A DNA stretch of 64,000 nt, taken from Roseateles aquatilis. GTDB taxonomy: Bacteria > Pseudomonadota > Gammaproteobacteria > Burkholderiales > Burkholderiaceae_C. The position numbers and the translations under genes are program-made. The stretch lies in contig NZ_NIOF01000002.1 in the NCBI RefSeq assembly GCF_002205645.1, positions 310,001-374,000 on the forward strand, read 5' to 3'. Of the stretch, positions 54,103-63,087 are shown piece by piece (within the stretch, counting starts at the first letter, position 1; every line of letters starts with the position of its first letter). Below the pieces are notes generated by a model that saw only the letters and a program-made list of their open reading frames with translations, searched no databases and was not told the origin of the DNA.

Positions 54103-54420
54103 GCGCCGAAACGCCATGGAACCATGGAGCCAGCCATGGTGCCGCTGCGTTTGCCGTGATCCGCAGTCCACGAGCCGCGCCGCCGACGTGCCGGATGCGC
54201 CCGAGGCACGCCACACGACATCGCGCTTGCAAAGTGAGGATCCCGTGAGGATCTCGCCGCGAATCATCATGAACGCGTGAAGGCCGGCGACAGGCTGCCG
54301 CGGCTGCGATTGGTTACTTGCTTGCGAGCACCTGTCGCTTGTGTGAAGCGATGGTCCGCGCGTCAACGACGAGGTTTTCGAGCCCGTTGGGCGTGACATC
54401 CATCACTTCAACCATCCCCC
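54103..54420. other. 318-bp intergenic region between marR-type and YXWGXW genes
   Basis: No gene is supported. Just after the MarR stop, ACCATGG and CCATGGT (54121-54140) form a 7-bp inverted repeat with a six-base spacer, possibly a weak terminator. A direct repeat GTGAGGATC occurs near 54240. No clear promoter for the next gene was found. Confidence 0.5.
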
Positions 54421-55857
54421 ATGCGTCTCAGGCTCATCTATTCGCCGCTCGCCGCGGCCGCGCTGGTCGGCCTGCTGGCCGGTTGCGCCGAACCGCGCCG
54501 CACCGTCGTCCATGCGGATGTGAGGGTCGCCCCGGCCGCCCCCGCCTGGGTGCCGCCACCACCGGCGCCGGTCGTCAGCGTCTATGTGGAGCCGCCGCTG
54601 TCTCAGCCGGCGCCTGTTTTCGTCGACGTCGCCCCGCCGCCGATGCTGGTGGAAGTGCCGCCGCCGTCGCCGTACGCCGAGGCGGTCTGGGCCGGCGGCT
54701 ACTGGGGGTGGCGGGGCCGGTGGGTCTGGATCGCCGGCCGCTGGATCGCGCCGCCGCAGCCCGGTTACGTCTGGACCCAGCCGTACTACGAGCATCGCGA
54801 CGGCGCGGTGATCTTCGTTTCGGGCTTCTGGGCCGCGCGCGGCGTGGCCTTCGTGCCGCCGCCGCCGGGACTGCATCTGTCGCTGGAGGTGTCGATCAAC
54901 GGCGGCGTCCACCCGATCGGACCGGCCGGCGTGTTCGTGCCGCCGCCGCCGGGATCCCGTCCCGGACTGCTGATTCCCGCGCCCATCGGCACGCCGCCGG
55001 CCGTGGTGGTCAGCGCGCCGCCGGTGGTCAACGTCGGCATGCGGATCCAGAACACGCGCATCGACAACGTGACCAACAACGTCGTGAACAACACGACCAA
55101 CGTCAATCGCGTGACCAATGTGACGAACGTGACCAACGTGACGCAGGTGACGGTGGTGGCACCGCCCGGGGCCACCGCCAACGGGCAAGCCTTCCAGCGC
55201 AACGTGCCGGCGCAGGCGCATCTTGCGGCGGCCCTGCCGGCCATGGTCCACGCGCCGGCCCCGGTGCCCACCGGGGCCGCGCCGTCGGCCCATGGCGCGA
55301 TGCCCCCGACGCGCGAGGAGATGCCGGCGCATGCCGATCGGGCGGGACCAGGCGGGGCCGCGCAGGCCGCGCCTTCCTTCGCCCCCTCGCCGGGCGCGTC
55401 GCATCCGGCCGAGCGCGGCGCCGCTGCGATACCTTCGGCGGCGATGCCGCCTGCCTCGATGCCGCACGCCCGGGATGACGGCCGCGCCTCGATGGAACAG
55501 CGCCAGCCAGAGCAGCGCCAGCAGGATCAGCGCATGCAGGAACAGCGTGCGCAAGAGGAGCATCAGCGGGAGCAGCGCATGCAAGACCAGCGCGCGCAAG
55601 AGCAGCGTGCGCAAGAGCAGCGCATGCAGGAGCAGCGTCGGCAAGAGCACGGGCGGGAAGCGCCACCACGTGAAGCCGCGCCCCGACCGGCGCCTGAAGC
55701 CGCCCGTCCCGCGCCCGAGAAGCGCGCCGAGCCGCATCCGAAGCCGGCCGCCAGGGATGCCTCGGCCCCGCGCGGCCACGAGCCGCCGCACCAGGACAAG
55801 AAGCGCGATCCCAAGGAAGAAGAGCGCCGCGAACACCGCGGCGAGGAAACGCGCTGA
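54421..55857 (+). CDS. YXWGXW-repeat lipoprotein with low-complexity C-terminus
   Basis: The product is 478 residues. A lipobox (LLAGCAEP) gives a lipid-anchored mature protein. Pro-rich segments lead to the Trp/Tyr region (WAGGYWGWRGRWVWIAGRW and WTQPYYEHRDGAVIFVSGFW) that defines the YXWGXW family. An Asn/Thr/Val stretch follows (about 215-245, with TNVTNVTNVT). The last 150 residues are Gln/Glu/Arg/Met repeats of the type MQEQRAQEQ, then a charged tail. Role unknown, probably envelope stress. No ribosome site is obvious. Confidence 0.82.
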   Translation: MRLRLIYSPLAAAALVGLLAGCAEPRRTVVHADVRVAPAAPAWVPPPPAPVVSVYVEPPLSQPAPVFVDVAPPPMLVEVPPPSPYAEAVWAGGYWGWRGRWVWIAGRWIAPPQPGYVWTQPYYEHRDGAVIFVSGFWAARGVAFVPPPPGLHLSLEVSINGGVHPIGPAGVFVPPPPGSRPGLLIPAPIGTPPAVVVSAPPVVNVGMRIQNTRIDNVTNNVVNNTTNVNRVTNVTNVTNVTQVTVVAPPGATANGQAFQRNVPAQAHLAAALPAMVHAPAPVPTGAAPSAHGAMPPTREEMPAHADRAGPGGAAQAAPSFAPSPGASHPAERGAAAIPSAAMPPASMPHARDDGRASMEQRQPEQRQQDQRMQEQRAQEEHQREQRMQDQRAQEQRAQEQRMQEQRRQEHGREAPPREAAPRPAPEAARPAPEKRAEPHPKPAARDASAPRGHEPPHQDKKRDPKEEERREHRGEETR

Positions 55858-55897
55858 GCGCCAGGGGAGGTCGGTCGACCTTCCCCGGGCCTGGCGC
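55858..55897. terminator. Hairpin between two convergent genes
   Basis: GCGCCAGG (outer) and GGAGGTCG (inner) arms pair with CGACCTTCC and CCTGGCGC, with small bulges. The position between the convergent YXWGXW and chemoreceptor stops fits a bidirectional terminator. Confidence 0.55.
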
Positions 55898-55905
55898 GCG
55901 GCGCG

Positions 55906-57330
55906 TCAGGCCTCCAGCCGGAACACGTTCAGCGCCGACGTCACCTCCTGCGCCTGCGCGCGCAAGCGGTCGGAGGACCGCGCCAGGTCCTCGACCATCT
56001 CGACGTTCTGCTGCGTGATGCTCTCCAGTTGCCGGACCGCGTCCGACACTTGCGAGATGTCGTCCAGCTGAGCCTGCGCGCTGCGCTCGATGTCCTCGAT
56101 GACGCCGCCGAAACGCTCGACCGTCGCCAGCGTGTCGGCCATGCTGCGGCGGGCCTCGTCGGTCTGGCGGGCGCCGGCCTCGACCTTCTCGCCGGATGCG
56201 GCGATCAGCTGCTTGATCTCGCGCGCCGCGTCGGTGCTGCGCTGCGCCAGCGCGCGCACCTCGCCGGCGACGACGGCGAAGCCCCGGCCGTGCTCGCCCG
56301 CGCGCGCCGCCTCCACCGCCGCGTTGAGCGCCAGCATGTTGGTCTGGAACGCGATGCCCTCGATCAGCTGCGTGATCTCGCCGATCCGCGTGGAGGCCAA
56401 CGCGATCGCCTGCATCGTGTCGTTGACCGAGCGCACGTTGTCGTCGCTGCGCCGCGCCGCGGCGCCCAGCTCCGAGGCGACCTCGCGGGCGCGGTGGGCG
56501 GCATCGCGGTTGCCGCGGACCTCGTCGGTGATCTGGCGCATGCTGCTGGTGGTCTGCTCCAGGCTCGCGGCCTGCGCCTCGGTGCGGCGGGCGAGGTCGT
56601 GATTACCTTGCGCGATCGCGTCGGAGACGCCGCGCATCTGCGCCAGCTCATGCTGCGTGTCCGACACCAGCGCGCGCAGATTGACGCGCAACTGGCCCAG
56701 CGCGCGACCCAGCAAGCCATCGCGGGCAACCCCGGCCGTCGCGATCCGCGGCGCGCTCAGGTCGCCGGCGGCGAGCCGGTAGGCGGTGCGATGGCCGGCC
56801 CGCAATTCGGCCCGCTTCATGCCCGGCCGCAACGCACCGCCCACGACGGCGATCGCGCGCCGCCACAGCGGCGCCAACAGACGCCCCTGGCGCAGCGCCG
56901 GCACGCGCGTGCCAGCAAGCTCGGCCGTCTTCATGCGCGCGTAGAGCGCCTCCGCGTCCCGGACCTGCGCCCGCGTCGGCTGGCTGCGCACCGACAGGTA
57001 GGCCACCGGCGCGTCGCCCTGCAGCAGCGGCGTCACGTTGGCCATCACCCAGTAATGGTCGCCGTCCTTGCGGCGGTTCTTCACCACCCCCGACCAGGGG
57101 CGGCCGCCCTGGATCGTCGCCCACAGATCGCGGAAGGCTTCCTCCGGCATGTCCGGGTGGCGGATCAGGTTGTGCGCCTTGCCCAGCAGCTCGTCCCGGG
57201 TGAACCCGCTGACCGCGACGAAGGCGTCGTTGCAATGAAGGATCCGCCCCTTCAGGTCGGTGGTGGAGACCAGCGCGCGGCCCTCGGGAAACGGGAATTC
57301 CCGCTGCGTGACCGGCAGATTCGTTCTCAT
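55906..57330 (-). CDS. Aer-like PAS chemoreceptor, soluble
   Basis: The product is 474 residues. The PAS domain (about 15-125) resembles Aer: [51 protein letters not shown]. The usual membrane segments are missing or weak (only a short [16 protein letters not shown]). The C-terminal signalling domain has the conserved hairpin [43 protein letters not shown]. It probably senses redox or oxygen through a PAS cofactor. The ATG at 57330 is chosen. Two FNR-like boxes lie upstream. Confidence 0.92.
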   Translation of the reverse strand: MRTNLPVTQREFPFPEGRALVSTTDLKGRILHCNDAFVAVSGFTRDELLGKAHNLIRHPDMPEEAFRDLWATIQGGRPWSGVVKNRRKDGDHYWVMANVTPLLQGDAPVAYLSVRSQPTRAQVRDAEALYARMKTAELAGTRVPALRQGRLLAPLWRRAIAVVGGALRPGMKRAELRAGHRTAYRLAAGDLSAPRIATAGVARDGLLGRALGQLRVNLRALVSDTQHELAQMRGVSDAIAQGNHDLARRTEAQAASLEQTTSSMRQITDEVRGNRDAAHRAREVASELGAAARRSDDNVRSVNDTMQAIALASTRIGEITQLIEGIAFQTNMLALNAAVEAARAGEHGRGFAVVAGEVRALAQRSTDAAREIKQLIAASGEKVEAGARQTDEARRSMADTLATVERFGGVIEDIERSAQAQLDDISQVSDAVRQLESITQQNVEMVEDLARSSDRLRAQAQEVTSALNVFRLEA

Positions 57331-57355
57331 CGATGCGTCCCCTGTACGGCTAGTC

Positions 57356-57369
57356 TTGACATGGATCAA
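57356..57369 (-). promoter_or_regulatory. FNR/Anr-like box, proximal
   Basis: On the minus strand the site reads TTGAT-CCAT-GTCAA, one base off TTGAT-N4-ATCAA. It covers the transcription start predicted from the distal box, where a bound protein would interfere. Confidence 0.5.
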
Positions 57370-57374
57370 GACGA

Positions 57375-57416
57375 AGCATCGTCGAGGTCAGAGGACGCAA
57401 ACTTGAGTCAAATCAA
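57375..57416 (-). promoter_or_regulatory. FNR/Anr-like class II promoter of the Aer-like gene
   Basis: The distal box (57403-57416) reads TTGAT-TTGA-CTCAA on the minus strand. If it sits at -41.5, the -10 element should be at 57375-57380, which reads GATGCT, and transcription should start near 57368. The fit of box, spacing and -10 supports activation by an FNR/Anr protein in low oxygen. Confidence 0.5.
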
Positions 57417-57518
57417 GTCATTGAGGGACAACCCGATATCCGCTAGGCGATCGTGACGAATGCCGCAGCCGGTCGGGGTGGGCGCGCGAGGGGCGCCCGT
57501 CATGTGGGCGGCAAGCGG

Positions 57519-58310
57519 TCAATCGATCGTCACGATCACCGGCGCATGGTCGCTGGGGCGCTCGTTCTTGCGCGGCAGCTTGTCGATGACGCAGGCGGTG
57601 ACGCGCGGGCGCAGCGCCTCGCTGACGAGGATATGGTCGATGCGCAGGCCCTGGTTCTTGCGGAACGCCAGGTTGCGGTAGTCCCACCAGCTCCAGCTCT
57701 TCAGCGGCTGCTCGAAGAGCCGGAAGGCGTCGGTCATGCCCAGATCGACCAGGGCCTTGAAGTGGTCGCGCTCCTGCGGCGTGCAATGGATCTGGCCGGC
57801 CCAGGCGACCGGGTCGTAGACGTCCCGGTCCTCCGGCGCGATGTTGAAGTCCCCCATCAGCACGAGGTCGGGGTGCTGCTTGAGCTCCTCCGCGACCCAG
57901 GCCCGCAGGCCGTCCAGCCAGGCCATCTTGTAGGTGAACTTGTCGCTGTCCGGCGCCTGTCCGTTCGGGAAGTAGGCGCCGATGACGCGCACGCCGCCGA
58001 CGGTGCCGGCGATCACACGGGCCTGCTCGTCGGCGTAGCCCAGGATGTTGCGGACGATGTCGGTGGCCGGCTCGCGGCTCAGCAGCGCCACGCCGTTGTA
58101 GGTCTTCTGGCCGAACCACTGGACCTGGTAGCCGGCCTCGTTGATGGCCTGCGCGGGGAACTTGTCGTCGGTGAGCTTGGTCTCCTGCAGCACGATCGCG
58201 TCGACCGGGTTGGCGGCGAGCCAGTCGAGCAACTGCGGCAGGCGCACGGCCAGGGAGTTGACGTTCCAGGTGGCGAATCGCCTGGACGGCGTGGACGGCG
58301 TGGACGACAT
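57519..58310 (-). CDS. xth: Exodeoxyribonuclease III
   Basis: The product is 263 residues. The AP-endonuclease/exonuclease III fold is complete: FATWNVNSLAVRLPQLLDWL, IVLQETKLTDDKFP, GVALLSREP, LVLMGDFNIAPEDRDVYDP, the Trp/Tyr stretch SWSWWDYRNLAFRKNQGLRIDHILVS and the final SDHAPVIVTI. It removes 3' blocks and cuts abasic sites in base-excision repair. The first residues come from a small GACGGCGTG repeat. Confidence 0.95.
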   Translation of the reverse strand: MSSTPSTPSRRFATWNVNSLAVRLPQLLDWLAANPVDAIVLQETKLTDDKFPAQAINEAGYQVQWFGQKTYNGVALLSREPATDIVRNILGYADEQARVIAGTVGGVRVIGAYFPNGQAPDSDKFTYKMAWLDGLRAWVAEELKQHPDLVLMGDFNIAPEDRDVYDPVAWAGQIHCTPQERDHFKALVDLGMTDAFRLFEQPLKSWSWWDYRNLAFRKNQGLRIDHILVSEALRPRVTACVIDKLPRKNERPSDHAPVIVTID

Positions 58311-58403
58311 GGGCGTGTGGCGCGGCGCGCAGGAATGGAGTCGGAGGCGGATTGTCGCCGCTCCCCGGCCCGTGCGCCGCTGGTCATCGGTCCGTCCGGG
58401 TCC

Positions 58404-59987
58404 TCAAACCAGCCGCTCGACGAACTGCCGATCCTGCGGCGCGCCGGAATGCGCCCGGGAGCGGAAGTTCTCGATCTCGTCGATGGTCTTGAGGCTGTGC
58501 TCGTCCGTCTTGCGCAGGGCGCGCGCGATCTGGCCCTTGGCGGTGTCGATCAAGGTGGTGACGGTCTTGCTGTCCTGGACCTTGTAGGCGTCGTAGTTGC
58601 CGCGGCCGGTGTCCAGCATGAGCGTGCGCGTCTTCTGCCAGTTGGCGTCCAGCGTCTCGGTCTGCGTCTGCGTGATGGACATCGCGTCGGGCGCGGCGGC
58701 GGCCGGATCGGCGCGGGTGGTGGTCTTCTGGCCGATGCGGTACTCGGCGTGGCCCTTCTCCTTGACGCCGCCGAAGCGGTTGGTCTTCTCGAAGTCGCCG
58801 CTGAAGTGCGCGTCGAAATCCGCCAGCCCGCTGCGCAGCGGCTGCACCTGCTGCTCCAGCGCCGGCGAGAGCGCGGAGACGGCCGGCGTCACCGCGATCG
58901 AGGCCGGGTCCTGGTCCTTGCGGGCGCGGGCCGCGTCCGCGGCGGCCTTGTCGGCGTCCGCCGGCGGCGCCTGCAACTGCTTGAACGCGTCCTTGAAGAG
59001 CCCGACGAGCAACTCGTCTGCATGGCCGCGCTCGGCCGCGGCATCGATCCGCTCCAGCGACTTGAGGATGGCTGCCTGGCGCTTGGCGGGATCAACGGTG
59101 CCGATGGGCGCGGTCGCATCGACGTTCATCGACAGCTCCCCCGAGGCGCCCTTGAGCGCGACGGTCTTGCGGTCCGACCCCAGGTGCAGCGCGAAGGAGC
59201 CCAGCGAGGCCGTGCTCGACACCGTGCCGTCGGACGTGGCGACGTTGGGCGTGTCGACCTTCAGGTCCAGGCTGCTCAGCACGGTGCTGTCGTAGTTCAT
59301 CAGGCCAGAGAGATCCAGGCGCGGCGCGCCTTGCCCCAGGCCCTCCAGCGCGCGGTCCAGGCCACCGGCCAGGTCCGACAGCGCCGAGCGCTCGGCGGCG
59401 CTCAGCGTGCCCGAGCTGGTGACCTCGACCTCCAGGCCCGACGCGCGGTTCTGGCTGCCGTCGTTGACGGCGATCTTGAGCTGGACGGTCTGGCCGGAGC
59501 GGGTCTGGATCTTGAGCTCGACCTGGGTCGCGTTGATGGACACGCCGCCGAGCGCCTGCGCCTGGGCTTCCTCGGGGCTGACGGCGGCGGTCGGGTCGGT
59601 GCCGTCCGCGCCGGACACGGTCGGCACGAAATCGGCGAGCGTCTGCTTGTAGCTCGTGCCGTCCTTCGCCAACTGCGACAGCAGCGCGCCGCCCAGGCCG
59701 CGCCAGCGATCGGCCAGGCCGTGGGCGTCGCGGCCGCTGTTGCGGGCCATCAGGGTGCTGATCGTGTCCTTGTCGTTCGGGGGCGTGGTCCAGGCGCGGG
59801 TCGATCCACCGGTGGCGGGACGGACGTACACGACGTCGTTGGCGGCGCCCAGCGAGACCCGCGTGGAGGCAGCCGGCGACGTCGCCTGCGCGCGGGACGA
59901 GGCCGCCGCCGTGGACGACTGGAGCGCCGCGCGGCTGGCGGCGACGCGATCGAGCAGGCCGGTGCCCGTCGAGGAGATGAAGGTCAT
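58404..59987 (-). CDS. Unknown 527-residue protein
   Basis: I do not recognise this protein. The start MTFISSTGTGLLDRVAASRAAL and a long Ala/Ser-rich head have no signal peptide. The middle (about 130-290) has alternating polar/apolar strands (VELKIQTRSGQTVQLKIAVND and SGLEVEVTSSGTLSAAERSAL). A Lys/Asp/Ala-rich helix follows near 335-360. The C-terminus is helical (TLIDTAKGQIARALRKTDEHSL). The head and SGxLS-type strands recall flagellar or hook-length proteins, but this is weak. It is intact, and its codon use matches the genome. Confidence 0.7.
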   Translation of the reverse strand: MTFISSTGTGLLDRVAASRAALQSSTAAASSRAQATSPAASTRVSLGAANDVVYVRPATGGSTRAWTTPPNDKDTISTLMARNSGRDAHGLADRWRGLGGALLSQLAKDGTSYKQTLADFVPTVSGADGTDPTAAVSPEEAQAQALGGVSINATQVELKIQTRSGQTVQLKIAVNDGSQNRASGLEVEVTSSGTLSAAERSALSDLAGGLDRALEGLGQGAPRLDLSGLMNYDSTVLSSLDLKVDTPNVATSDGTVSSTASLGSFALHLGSDRKTVALKGASGELSMNVDATAPIGTVDPAKRQAAILKSLERIDAAAERGHADELLVGLFKDAFKQLQAPPADADKAAADAARARKDQDPASIAVTPAVSALSPALEQQVQPLRSGLADFDAHFSGDFEKTNRFGGVKEKGHAEYRIGQKTTTRADPAAAAPDAMSITQTQTETLDANWQKTRTLMLDTGRGNYDAYKVQDSKTVTTLIDTAKGQIARALRKTDEHSLKTIDEIENFRSRAHSGAPQDRQFVERLV

Positions 59988-60124
59988 GCGAGCGCCTCCC
60001 TGGCGATGACTGCCCGCGCTGCTCTGACGGCTGATGCGGGCCTTGCCGTTCTATCGGCCGCTCAGCGGAGAACTGAAGGCGTTCGACAAGGGGAGGGCGC
60101 GGGCGGGCGTTGCCCGCCCACGGC

Positions 60125-60703
60125 TCACAGGTGCAGCCAGGCCGCGACGCCCAGGGCGGTGCCGACGAAACCGACGCCGACGGTGGCGTACTCCATCCAG
60201 CGGCGCCGCGTCAGCAGCGCGATCGCGGCCAGCGCGATGCCCACCTGCAGCGTGGTGGTGGCCTGCGCCCAGCGGTGGTGGAGGTGCATCTGCTCGTCGC
60301 TCTTGCGGTCCCAGTCGGCGGACTCGGCCTCCAGCTTCTCGGCGTGCAGCTTGATCTCGTTCTTCTCGGTCTCGTAGCGCGCGATCTTGTCGCGGTACCT
60401 GGCGCGCTGCTCCTCGGTCGGCGCCAGGTCCACCGCGAGCTCGGCCAGGTTCTGCTTGCCGCTCTTGGCCTGGTAGTAGTTCCAGCGGTTGGCGGCCTCG
60501 GTCTTGGTGATCGCGGCGTTGTTCTTGTAGAGGCCCGCATTGGCTTGGGTCGCGCCGCCCATGTAGGAGAAAAACGCGCCCAGCGTCGCCAGGATCGCGG
60601 TGATGACCGCCAGTTGGCCCGCCAGGCCTTTGGGCTCGTGCTGGGCGGCGTGTTCGAGTTCGTGGTCGTGAGGACCGTGGACGTGGAAGTCGGAGCCGGA
60701 CAT
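60125..60703 (-). CDS. DUF4337 family membrane protein
   Basis: The product is 192 residues. A His-rich head (MSGSDFHVHGPHDHELEHA) is followed by one membrane helix (GLAGQLAVITAILATLGAFFSYMGG), a long charged coiled region (WNYYQAKSGKQNLAELAVDLAP and on), and a second and third hydrophobic segment. That is the DUF4337 layout. Function unknown. The start is ATG at 60703. Confidence 0.85.
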   Translation of the reverse strand: MSGSDFHVHGPHDHELEHAAQHEPKGLAGQLAVITAILATLGAFFSYMGGATQANAGLYKNNAAITKTEAANRWNYYQAKSGKQNLAELAVDLAPTEEQRARYRDKIARYETEKNEIKLHAEKLEAESADWDRKSDEQMHLHHRWAQATTTLQVGIALAAIALLTRRRWMEYATVGVGFVGTALGVAAWLHL

Positions 60704-60836
60704 GGAGGATTCCAGTGCAGGAGAGCCGGGTGGAGCGGCCCGGGGGTGGTCGAAGAAGGCGGAGGGCGATGAAGAAGGGCGGGGCGCAAGGGGGAGGCGC
60801 CGTGCGCGAGGTTGCGTTCCGAGGCGTGCGGTGAGC

Positions 60837-61340
60837 TCAGCGCCGCTCGTAGCGGACGAAGTCGTAACGCCAGCCATGACCGCGCTCGGCCGGGCTGTGA
60901 TGGGCCTGGCGCGCGACCTCGGCGAAGACGTGCGGATCGACGGTCGGGAAGAAGGCGTCGGCGTCGAAGGCGTGGTCGATCTCGGTCAACTCCAGCGCGT
61001 CGGCGGCCGGCAGCGTCAGCGCGTAGATCTGCGCGCCGCCCATGACGAAGACGCGCTCGTCGACGCCGCAGGCCGCCAGCGCGTCGGCCAAGGTCGCGAA
61101 GACCTCGGCCCCGTCCAGCGTCAGCCCCGGCTGGCGCGACAGCACCAGGTTGCGCCGCTGCACCAGCGGCCGGAACTTCGCCGGAATCGAGTCCCAGGTC
61201 TTGCGGCCCATGACGACCGTGTGGCCGAGCGTCAACGCCTTGAAGCGGGCCATGTCCTCGGGCAGTCGGACGAGCAGTTCGTTGTCGCGGCCGATGCCGC
61301 GGGCGCGGTCGAGGGCGGCGATCAGGGTCAGGTGCGGCAT
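60837..61340 (-). CDS. folA: Dihydrofolate reductase
   Basis: The product is 167 residues, the usual length. It makes tetrahydrofolate with NADPH. Family blocks are LIAALDRARGIGRDNELLVRLPEDMARFKALT, VVMGRKTWDSIP, RRNLVLSRQPG, VFVMGGAQIYALTLP and the C-terminal strands. Confidence 0.97.
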   Translation of the reverse strand: MPHLTLIAALDRARGIGRDNELLVRLPEDMARFKALTLGHTVVMGRKTWDSIPAKFRPLVQRRNLVLSRQPGLTLDGAEVFATLADALAACGVDERVFVMGGAQIYALTLPAADALELTEIDHAFDADAFFPTVDPHVFAEVARQAHHSPAERGHGWRYDFVRYERR

Positions 61341-61400
61341 GGCGGTCTTCAGCGGGAGCAGGGGCGTGAGTTTACGGACAAGCGCGTGAGGCGCGCGTCA

Positions 61401-62870
61401 TCACTGCCCGTTGTCGACCTTGATTTTCTTGGTCGCGGACTGCCCGGAGTCGGCGGCGGTGGTCGCGGTCGAGCTGGCGTCGATCGTCGCTAGCGGCGTT
61501 TCCGCCGTTCGCTTCTTCGCGGTCTCAAGGATGCGTGTTCTTTCGGCTTGGTTCTTTGTTTTCAAGCGGCCAGCGATGCTTGAGAACGTCTTGAGGTCGG
61601 TGCGTCCAGTCTGGAGCGCGAAGCGCAGGCAATCCGGCGCGGCGACATGTTGAAGATCCGCGAGCAACGCGGCGAGCTGCCGCTTGTTCAGCGTCGCCAA
61701 GCCGTCGATCGACCCCTGAGCCGCCTGGAGCTCATCGTCCAGATTGTGGTTCCGGCCCAAGGTGGTGAGCTGGGCGCGAATGTCGGCCAGGAATGCGTCG
61801 GTGGGTCGCCATCCCGCCGACTTGTGATGGCTGATGAGCGAAGGCGTGCCTTGATCGTCATGAACGACGAACGGACGCTTCGATTGCGCCGCATTCTTCA
61901 TCTCCTTCGCGGAACCGAAGCGGTACTGGTCCGCGTTCACGTGGCCCTGCAGTCCGACGATGGGTGCCTCCCAGGTGCCGTTGGGCGGGGTCACTTCGCG
62001 CACCGTGTCGGGGTCGGGTCCGAGGGCATTCAACGCGGGATGCGCCAGTCCAGGCTTCTGGATGAAGGTGGTGGACACGGCGTCGGCATTCAGGCCGAGC
62101 TGCGAGGCCATCAGGCGATGGGGGTCCGAGATCGTTCCGGAGTATTGAAGCGCGTCCGCTCCATCCAGCCAGAGCGCCGAGTTCAGTCCGTTCACATTGC
62201 CGAAGTCCCTGACCGTCCGATTGACGTCGTCCTGCGAGTGAGCGTATTGCCCCGCCGTCGGCATCCAGCCCAGTCGTGCATCGCCGGGGCGCGGTGCCTG
62301 GTACCGGCTGTAGCTGTCCTGCACCGGGAGGGGCGGCGCGGCGATCGATTCAGCGAGCTTGTTGAACTGGGCCTCGCCCCAACTCGTGTGCAGCAACGCG
62401 AGATCGGTGGCGAACCCCGAGGCCGTCGGCGTATCGGCGGTTCTCGCGAAGTCGAAGCGTCCGATGGCCGAGATGAGGTCGGTCACTTCCTGGGCGTGCT
62501 CGTTCACGGCTTCACGGTCGCTCAAGAGGTCGAGCAGTTGTCGCAACGTCCGCGTGGACGTGTCGACGTTGTGCCCGTTCACCTGGATCGTCGCCCGCTG
62601 GACGACGCCGCTCATGGCGCCGGCCTCGGCAGGCATGGCATGGGGCGCGGAGACATCCGATGCCCGCATGGCGTCGAGCTGGCGACGCTGCGCGACCATG
62701 CGCGGCGAGCGAGCGACCCATGCCTGGCGTTGCGCGGGGCCGCCCTCGGGCGAGGTGTCGCGCAACGAAGCCGCCGCCTCGCTCTCCGCACCCACGGCCG
62801 AAGGTTTCGCCGCCGCGGCTTCCCGAGGCGCGGCTGCTTGGGGCCTGGGCGCTTTCGCTGCTCGTTGCAT
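61401..62870 (-). CDS. Unknown 489-residue protein with effector-like leader
   Basis: The start MQRAAKAPRPQAAAPREAAA is Ala/Pro-rich, and a following segment (QAWVARSPRMVAQRRQLDAM, then VVQR) resembles the QxxA-xSP-xxxQ leader stretches seen in many DUF4157-type and eCIS/polymorphic-toxin cargo proteins. The body (about 110-400) is one domain I cannot name, with YSRYQAPRPGDARLGW, NGLNSALWLDGADALQYSG and KRPFVVHDDQGTPSLISHHKS. The tail is basic and Ser/Thr-rich and ends KKIKVDNGQ. There is no signal peptide. The ATG at 62870 has GAGGA upstream. Codon use is less biased than in its neighbours. A secreted toxin is a fair but unproven reading. Confidence 0.6.
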   Translation of the reverse strand: MQRAAKAPRPQAAAPREAAAAKPSAVGAESEAAASLRDTSPEGGPAQRQAWVARSPRMVAQRRQLDAMRASDVSAPHAMPAEAGAMSGVVQRATIQVNGHNVDTSTRTLRQLLDLLSDREAVNEHAQEVTDLISAIGRFDFARTADTPTASGFATDLALLHTSWGEAQFNKLAESIAAPPLPVQDSYSRYQAPRPGDARLGWMPTAGQYAHSQDDVNRTVRDFGNVNGLNSALWLDGADALQYSGTISDPHRLMASQLGLNADAVSTTFIQKPGLAHPALNALGPDPDTVREVTPPNGTWEAPIVGLQGHVNADQYRFGSAKEMKNAAQSKRPFVVHDDQGTPSLISHHKSAGWRPTDAFLADIRAQLTTLGRNHNLDDELQAAQGSIDGLATLNKRQLAALLADLQHVAAPDCLRFALQTGRTDLKTFSSIAGRLKTKNQAERTRILETAKKRTAETPLATIDASSTATTAADSGQSATKKIKVDNGQ

Positions 62871-62989
62871 CAGAGGGTCCTCGGGCGCCGTGGGATGCCC
62901 GAGAGGACATGGCGAGATCCTCGCGTTGTAGCCCCGTTCGCGGCCCCGGGCCATCGGTGGAGTGCTGAATCGGGGCTTCAGGAATTCTT

Positions 62990-63018
62990 ACCCGTCCGGC
63001 GACGATGCCGGGACGGGT
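62990..63018 (-). terminator. Possible terminator of the DUF11 gene
   Basis: ACCCGTCC-GGC and GCCGGGACGGGT pair with one bulge around a six-base loop, 70 bases after the stop of the minus-strand DUF11 gene. No T-run follows, so the call is tentative. Confidence 0.45.
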
Positions 63019-63087
63019 GTGATGGGGCTCGACGGCACGGGCGTGTCGGCGGGCGGCTTCGCGCGCGCGGACGCCACCGACCCGGCG

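Noticed and set aside
57453-60377. A 974-residue plus-strand frame across xth and the 527-residue protein
   Set aside because: It is opposite two well-supported genes and is Arg/Gly/Ala-rich without any recognisable motif.
61401-61440. A eukaryotic nuclear localisation signal (KKIKV) at the C-terminus
   Set aside because: Five residues are too few to claim this; kept only as a remark in the effector finding.
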